From assembly GCA_027314465.1 (NCBI GenBank), contig DAHVAU010000008.1, forward strand, positions 1-17,157: a DNA stretch of 17,157 nucleotides, written 5' to 3'. The position numbers and the translations under genes were made by a program. Source of the DNA: Microcaldota archaeon. GTDB lineage: Archaea > Micrarchaeota > Micrarchaeia > Micrarchaeales > CABMGC01. Shown here piece after piece: positions 13,674-17,157 of this stretch (positions are counted from its first letter, which is position 1; each line of letters begins with the position of its first letter). Under the pieces are notes generated by a model. The model made no database searches. It had not been told where the DNA came from and saw nothing but the letters and a program-made list of their open reading frames with translations.

Positions 13674-13728
13674 TTTAAATATGCTTCCCAAAATAGCAAT
13701 TTTATTACAGACATTTGCTTATTCGCTA
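13674..13728 (+). repeat. 55-bp direct repeat B, copy 1
   Basis: It matches 14983-15037 in the same orientation at 52 of 55 positions (differences at one C/T in each of three places). It begins TTTAAATATGCTT, continues through AAAATAGCAATTTTATTACA and ends inside the last codons of the EamA-family gene, whose stop (13719-13721) it supplies. The two copies flank the transporter gene. Confidence 0.85.
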
Positions 13729-14960
13729 CTTCCTCGCAGTATGGTCTTATTCAGTTCCTCGAAGAATACCTCACCTTCGTGAGTAGGTCCAGCCTTGATT
13801 ACCACTACATCATCTGCCTTTGCACCAAGCACGTCCTTAACAAACCCTGCCTCCTGCGCGAGTGACTTCTCATCGCCCGTATAAACATTGGCAAATTTTG
13901 GACTGTAGATGGTCTGACGTGCATCCTCAAAATTCGACGAGTGGAACTTTGTCGCTAGCACCCTGCCCCCTGAATTTATGATGCCTTTTATTGGTTCAGT
14001 GTTGGTCCTGGAGAAGGCACCAGTAACATCGAATATTACAAAGTGCTGGCTGGAGGCATTCCTGGAAGCATATGAGCCGCCCTTTTTATCGTTTCTCTGT
14101 ATCACTATGCCAAGGCTTACCAGGACCGCTATGGCAATGTAATATATCTGTATGGCCTCGCCGAACAGTGCATATGCCCATACGAAGGTGAAGAATGGCG
14201 ATAATAGGTATGTGTTTGTGACTATCGTGGTCTTAAGAACCTTAAACGAGTACAGGAACATCCAGAAACTGAAGATGTTAGTTATCCCAAGCCAGATTAT
14301 TATGAATATGTCAGTTGCATTCATGGGTGCGAGGTGGAAGCCTGTTACTGCAAGTGCACCAGCAAAAAATGCCGCAAGTATAAAGGCCGAGGCAGAAATG
14401 AATACGTCGTTGTCTATCATCTGCCACTTTATTATCACGTTTGCCAGTGCGTAGCCCAGGGCAAGGACCACTACAAAGAGCATTATGGGCAGATTGGGGC
14501 CACCTACCACGCTCGGAACAATTCCTTGGCCCACCCCCATAAGGATGCCTAGGAACGCAATCAGCAGGGCAGCTACCTGCCTCCTGCTTAGTCTCTCTTT
14601 AAGCAGGACGGGGAGAAACAGAAGCATGAGGAGTGGATTTAGCCTGAACAGTACGATTGCAAGGGACGCACTTATGAAATGTTCTGCATAAGCAATTCCA
14701 TATTCGAAAGGAATGTATATCAGTAGTGCGACTATGAATACATAGAATAGCTTCTTCCTGTCGTTCAGGAGCCCTTTTAGGGAGTCCATCTTACCTGTTT
14801 TTGAAACCAGCGCAAGGCCAATTGGTATGCTTATCAATTCAGCTATTAGGAAGAGTTCAAAGGCGTTGGTGTTTCGTGTCAGCACTAGCAGTACCGGAGT
14901 GAACGATCCAATCAGCAATGACGCAAAAAGGCAGAAATATGCCTTCAGCTTTATCTCCAT
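13719..14960 (-). CDS. EamA/DMT-family transporter with extra soluble C-terminal domain
   Basis: A membrane transporter of the drug/metabolite superfamily, a group that typically exports amino acids or other metabolites. Residues 1-288 have about ten hydrophobic segments in two EamA-like halves. The first half ends LVLFRLNPLLMLLFLPVLLKE-like (103-122) and the second TYLLSPFFTFVWAYALFGEAI (250-270), both typical of the EamA halves. Residues about 303-410 form an additional hydrophilic domain (HFVIFDVTGAFSRTNTEP at 306-323, a segment around 331-362, VVVIKAGPTHEGEVFFEELN at 385-404). Ordinary members end near residue 300; I do not recognise the domain, which should face the cytoplasm. ATG 14960 lies 26 nt from a TATA element. 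It is divergent from a double Lrp/AsnC regulator, suggesting amino-acid-responsive export. 55-bp direct repeats flank it, and its last codons lie inside one copy. Confidence 0.8.
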   Translation of the reverse strand: MEIKLKAYFCLFASLLIGSFTPVLLVLTRNTNAFELFLIAELISIPIGLALVSKTGKMDSLKGLLNDRKKLFYVFIVALLIYIPFEYGIAYAEHFISASLAIVLFRLNPLLMLLFLPVLLKERLSRRQVAALLIAFLGILMGVGQGIVPSVVGGPNLPIMLFVVVLALGYALANVIIKWQMIDNDVFISASAFILAAFFAGALAVTGFHLAPMNATDIFIIIWLGITNIFSFWMFLYSFKVLKTTIVTNTYLLSPFFTFVWAYALFGEAIQIYYIAIAVLVSLGIVIQRNDKKGGSYASRNASSQHFVIFDVTGAFSRTNTEPIKGIINSGGRVLATKFHSSNFEDARQTIYSPKFANVYTGDEKSLAQEAGFVKDVLGAKADDVVVIKAGPTHEGEVFFEELNKTILRGSSE

Positions 14961-14981
14961 GACTTAGAATGGGGCTTTGGA

Positions 14982-14990
14982 TTTTAAATA
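14982..14990 (-). promoter_or_regulatory. TATA box of the EamA transporter gene
   Basis: On the minus strand it reads TATTTAAAA, centred about 26 nt from ATG 14960, implying a leaderless message. All but its first base belongs to the left end of 55-bp repeat copy 2, so the repeat carries the promoter. Confidence 0.55.
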
Positions 14991-15037
14991 TGCTTTCCAA
15001 AATAGCAATTTTATTACAGATATTTGCTTATTTGCTA
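14983..15037 (+). repeat. 55-bp direct repeat B, copy 2
   Basis: The second copy of the repeat at 13674-13728, displaced by 1309 bp. It fills most of the 97-bp gap between the transporter and the Lrp-type gene, and carries the transporter's TATA box at its left end and a TATA-like GCTATATC overlapping its right end for the rightward gene. Confidence 0.85.
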
Positions 15038-15057
15038 TATCTGCCAGATACCAATAA

Positions 15058-16134
15058 ATGCTTTGCCTGAGAGATACGCGCATGGAGAGTTACGAATTCC
15101 AGAGCAAATTCAACGAAGTGTCAAACATAATGCTTAGAAAGGTCACGCGCATGCTATCCCAGGATTCTAGGATGTCGGTAACTGAGATGGCAAAACAGCT
15201 TAATGTATCAAGGAAGACCGTTGAAAATTATATCAACAAGGCCGAAAAGGAGTTCGGCATCAAGTACACTGTCGAATTCGATGAGGAGAGACTCAACCTG
15301 AACAACCCTCACATGATACTGGTGAAATTCGCAAAAAAACCACGTCAGGAGGATATAAAAAGAGTTCTAAGCAGTTCCCACATACCGCAGCTTGCGGCAG
15401 TAATAAACGGCACATACGACCTTCTGATATACGCTAATGCGGAAAATTCGAACGAATACGTCTACTGGGACAAGACCACGCAGGTATCTCTCTCTGAATA
15501 CAAGCCTCTATGGCAGTCTTCAGACTTGGCATTTATACATCTGGGGTTCTTCCCTCTCAGAAACTCCCTGCTCGACAGGCTGCAGGTACCAGATGCACAC
15601 AAGAAGATACTCCTATTGCTGAACGAGAACGCCAGGATGTCCTTCAGCGAGATGTCTAGGCGGCTGAAAATGAAGCCAAATACCCTTGCCTACAACTTCA
15701 AGAAGCTCCTGAAGAGCGGGTACATAAAGCGATTCACGATGGTAATGACTAATCCGCCGCAGATGTCCCTACTCTCCCTTTTTGGAAAGTACCGGCTGGC
15801 AGAGGGATTTGAGAACGACGCAATGGCAATGAGGAAGGAGGTTTCGCTTCTTGATGACAAGATGCCGCTAGTAAGCAGATGCCTCTTCTCAGGGCAGCTG
15901 ATAGGGAGTTACGACTTCTTCTTCGTGGGTGCGTATGACGACTACAAGACAGGATACGACCATCTGGTAAGATATTACAGGAGAAGGTTCAGAAAGCATG
16001 ACGTAAGAGCTACTACAGGGACCATAGGAAAAGTGTTACTGGGGGACTTCCCTATTAGGAATCTTGACGTGCGCAAGGAGTTCGACATGATGCGCTGGAT
16101 ACCTGGAGCAAAACCCACGGTAGAGGCTTTGTAG
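15058..16134 (+). CDS. double Lrp/AsnC-type transcriptional regulator
   Basis: A DNA-binding regulator of 358 residues that looks like two Lrp/AsnC units in one chain. The first helix-turn-helix lies at about 25-65 (DSRMSVTEMAKQLNVSRKTVENYI), followed by a ligand-domain-like segment (85-165, with HMILVKF and a GTYDLLIYANA strand). The second helix-turn-helix is at 180-226 (NARMSFSEMSRRLKMKPNTLAYNFKKL), followed by a second such segment to about 335 (GSYDFFFVGAYDD at 283-295). Usual Lrp proteins are about 150 residues and dimerise; this chain would be a built-in pair. The start is ATG 15058 or ATG 15082 (MESYEF). TATA-like GCTATATC near 15034-15041 fits either, and GAGAG before 15082 slightly favours the second. 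It is divergent from the EamA transporter, so it probably controls that exporter and itself in response to an amino acid or similar metabolite. Confidence 0.78.
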   Translation: MLCLRDTRMESYEFQSKFNEVSNIMLRKVTRMLSQDSRMSVTEMAKQLNVSRKTVENYINKAEKEFGIKYTVEFDEERLNLNNPHMILVKFAKKPRQEDIKRVLSSSHIPQLAAVINGTYDLLIYANAENSNEYVYWDKTTQVSLSEYKPLWQSSDLAFIHLGFFPLRNSLLDRLQVPDAHKKILLLLNENARMSFSEMSRRLKMKPNTLAYNFKKLLKSGYIKRFTMVMTNPPQMSLLSLFGKYRLAEGFENDAMAMRKEVSLLDDKMPLVSRCLFSGQLIGSYDFFFVGAYDDYKTGYDHLVRYYRRRFRKHDVRATTGTIGKVLLGDFPIRNLDVRKEFDMMRWIPGAKPTVEAL

Positions 16135-16513
16135 AAATCCCTTCCTTCGCAACTCCGGGGCAGCTATCATAATGACTCTTTCTATAAAACCGTTCATTTC
16201 TATGAAACATGCCCTAAGGAAATGTCTAACATAATTTCAGCATTTCTACAGAGCCACGTTTTATATAATATCTGGTTGCTCACATCCAAACGAGGTTTAG
16301 GCAACTGTTCCATTGCCGTTTTCAGCTCCTTCTTGAGATAACTGACACCAGCACCATCCGACGTTATTAACGATTTGGAGGCACAGGACATACTGCCTAA
16401 AGTGCGCTACTCCTTTGGTGTCAAACGATGCCAAAAGCGCACTTAAACAACGAATATAAACCATAGCGTTGGTGCAAAAATAGGATGGACTACTGGTCAG
16501 GTGTGAGACGCAC
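16135..16513. other. 379-bp intergenic region without a convincing gene
   Basis: It contains two near-identical TTTCTATRAAAC motifs (16179-16190 and 16197-16208, 18 bp apart), repeat A copy 2 (16255-16282) and otherwise unassigned sequence. Two overlapping minus-strand frames (63 and 87 residues) cover 16200-16560 but show no known motif and overlap each other and the winged-helix gene. They may be scraps of a decayed gene. No tRNA or other RNA gene is recognised. Confidence 0.5.
16255..16282 (+). repeat. 28-bp repeat A, copy 2, containing consensus TATA box
   Basis: It matches 13213-13240 with two differences, in the same orientation and 3042 bp away. TTTATATA is at 16260-16267. After the shared TGGTTGCTCA the two sequences diverge. 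A rightward transcript would start near 16290 in sequence with no gene on that strand; GTTGC (16274-16278) and GCAAC near 16301-16305 could pair in it. Confidence 0.6.
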
Positions 16514-16801
16514 TTACTTATTTTTCGAGAAAGCAAGCGCCTCTTGAAGTAACCTCGCATGCTCCACCACTTTCCTGCCCTTTTCGGTGGTCTTGTAGGC
16601 GATTACCCTCCTTCCGCTCTTGGACTTGGTTATTACCTCCTCCAATGCCTTTGCGGTGATGAGTTCGGAGAGTCTTTTGGAGACAGTGGCAGAGCTGAGT
16701 CGCCTGTTCTTTATCATTATCTTTGTAAAATCGTTGAATGACTTTGGTCCATTGTCATCGGCAAGCTGCAGCATCTCCAGAATTCCCCTTATTAGTACCA
16801 T
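16514..16801 (-). CDS. small winged-helix transcriptional regulator (HxlR-like)
   Basis: A 95-residue single-domain DNA-binding protein. A helix-turn-helix is seen at about 20-52 (KSFNDFTKIMIKNRRLSSATVSKRLSELI), followed by the wing (ALEEVITKSKSGRRVIAYKTTEKGRKV, 53-78) and a C-terminal helix that should make the dimer. The arrangement and size are those of HxlR/PadR-like regulators, and the TEKGRKV segment is typical. Start ATG 16801 is preceded by GAGGT 13 nt upstream and by a TATA element at 16845-16853. It is divergent from the VOC protein gene, the usual layout for a regulator that controls its neighbour; short inverted repeats lie between them. The effector is unknown. Confidence 0.78.
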   Translation of the reverse strand: MVLIRGILEMLQLADDNGPKSFNDFTKIMIKNRRLSSATVSKRLSELITAKALEEVITKSKSGRRVIAYKTTEKGRKVVEHARLLQEALAFSKNK

Positions 16802-16844
16802 ACCAGTCGCCTGTACCTCTTTGCAAGTTACAAATTAAACTGCA

Positions 16845-16853
16845 TAATATATA
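16845..16853 (-). promoter_or_regulatory. TATA box of the small winged-helix gene
   Basis: On the minus strand TATATTAT; transcription would begin near 16822, giving a leader of about 20 nt that includes the GAGGT before ATG 16801. Confidence 0.5.
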
Positions 16854-16860
16854 ACACTTC

Positions 16861-16884
16861 GTATCAAATACTTTAGATTCTAAA
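16861..16884. promoter_or_regulatory. adjacent inverted repeats in the winged-helix/VOC promoter gap
   Basis: GTATCAAATAC (4-bp arms, 16861-16871) abuts TTTAGATTCTAAA (6-bp arms with one central base, 16872-16884). Both lie between the two divergent TATA boxes and could be the operator for the winged-helix protein. The A/T-rich setting makes chance symmetry fairly likely. Confidence 0.3.
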
Positions 16885-16905
16885 ACATTATATAAATTAG
16901 CAAAG

Positions 16906-16918
16906 CTTTATATATTAG
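16906..16918 (+). promoter_or_regulatory. TATA box of the VOC protein gene
   Basis: CTTTATATATTAG contains the archaeal consensus TTTATATA. A start near 16937 would leave about 20 nt before ATG 16958, containing the Shine-Dalgarno GGAGG at 16947-16951, 6 nt before the start codon. Confidence 0.6.
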
Positions 16919-16957
16919 TGTAAATAAGTATATAGTAATTGTAAGAGGAGGAGTGAA

Positions 16958-17157
16958 ATGAAACAAGCAACGCACGAGATATCGCATTTTGAGATTCCTG
17001 CAAGGGATCCCGAAAAACTGAGAAATTTCTATGCCGGAGTATTCGGCTGGAAGTTCAAGAACGCAGCCGCACAGAACATGCAGTACTGGAACATAACCAC
17101 GGGAACGAAGCATCTTCCTGGAGTTAACGGTGGACTGTATAAGAAAGGCAGCAAGAA
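16958..17157 (+). CDS. VOC-family (glyoxalase/bleomycin-resistance fold) protein, 3' end cut
   Basis: The first 66 residues of a vicinal-oxygen-chelate superfamily protein, cut by the right edge; members are usually 115-130 residues per domain pair. The N-terminus HEISHFEIPARDPEKLRNFY, followed by FGWKF and later GVNGGLYKK, is the characteristic first half-module, with a His near position 6 or 10 as potential metal ligand. This subgroup is of unknown activity: it is a small cytosolic protein that often appears with resistance or stress genes, and may lack catalysis. ATG 16958 has a strong Shine-Dalgarno (GGAGG, 6-nt spacing) and a consensus TATA box. It is divergent from a small winged-helix regulator that probably controls it. 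Confidence 0.85.
   Translation, partial: MKQATHEISHFEIPARDPEKLRNFYAGVFGWKFKNAAAQNMQYWNITTGTKHLPGVNGGLYKKGSK

Larger units (their letters stand above)
12958..13718. other. 760-bp gene-poor region with repeats and structured elements
   Basis: No convincing protein gene is present. From left to right it holds: an 8-bp hairpin (12980-12998), a small GGACC/GGTCC hairpin (13014-13032), three CTRCATCT repeats (13050, 13091, 13133), a TATA-containing 28-bp repeat (13213-13240), a likely IS200/IS605 right-end hairpin pair (13481-13513), a G-quadruplex motif (13549-13566) and most of a 55-bp direct repeat (from 13674). One 71-residue plus-strand frame (13198-13413) has no known motif apart from a segment (RAPFGAGWLKPTL) that might be decayed TnpB C-terminus. 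The region looks like the residue of mobile DNA plus promoter elements; a non-coding RNA gene remains possible. Confidence 0.5.

Noticed and set aside
16200..16560. Overlapping minus-strand frames of 63 and 87 residues
   Set aside because: They overlap each other and the winged-helix gene, have no ribosome-binding site and no family signature; degraded transposase was considered but no motif supports it.

Overview
The window reads as a chromosomal segment of an archaeon. Most intergenic gaps carry A/T-rich TATA-like boxes. Several of these lie about 25-34 nt from the start codon, which suggests leaderless or near-leaderless transcripts. Codon use favours ATA for Ile and AGG/AGA for Arg, several genes start with TTG or GTG, and the thymidylate synthase is of the archaeal type. 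An acidophilic, Micrarchaeota/ARMAN-like archaeon with an oxidative TCA branch would fit, but that placement is inference from gene content and not shown by any marker gene here.

Region 1 (1-5793) is a central-carbon cluster. A malate dehydrogenase gene (cut by the left edge, minus strand) is divergent from a tightly spaced operon: citrate synthase, aconitase, isocitrate dehydrogenase (gaps of 11 and 2 nt). Together these convert malate and acetyl-CoA to 2-oxoglutarate. The 134-bp gap between the two arms holds a perfect 18-bp palindrome, the best operator candidate in the window. Both dehydrogenases carry coenzyme-loop residues that lean towards NADP(H).

Region 2 (5798-7501) holds a membrane-tethered winged-helix protein: a DNA-binding domain, one membrane helix and a large exported domain rich in N-glycosylation sequons, partly resembling DUF4382. 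A possible 22-residue membrane microprotein follows it. Tandem 11-bp repeats sit upstream of its TATA box.

Region 3 (7690-10811) is a divergent pair of 14-helix-type MFS exporters. They share a 137-bp promoter gap with two inverted repeats.

Region 4 (10823-12957) has an unusual fusion, MtrA-like domain + archaeal thymidylate synthase + DUF4346-like domain, and upstream of it a cold-shock-domain protein. Each has its own TATA box.

Region 5 (12958-16513) looks like an accessory patch. It contains a 760-bp gene-poor stretch with a likely IS200/IS605 right-end hairpin and a canonical G-quadruplex motif. It then has an EamA-family transporter with an extra soluble C-terminal domain, and a double Lrp/AsnC-type regulator divergent from it. 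Two families of direct repeats are nested around this pair: 55-bp copies flank the transporter, and 28-bp copies flank the whole pair. This may record an insertion or segmental duplication.

Region 6 (16514-17157) has a small winged-helix regulator divergent from a VOC (glyoxalase-fold) protein gene cut by the right edge.
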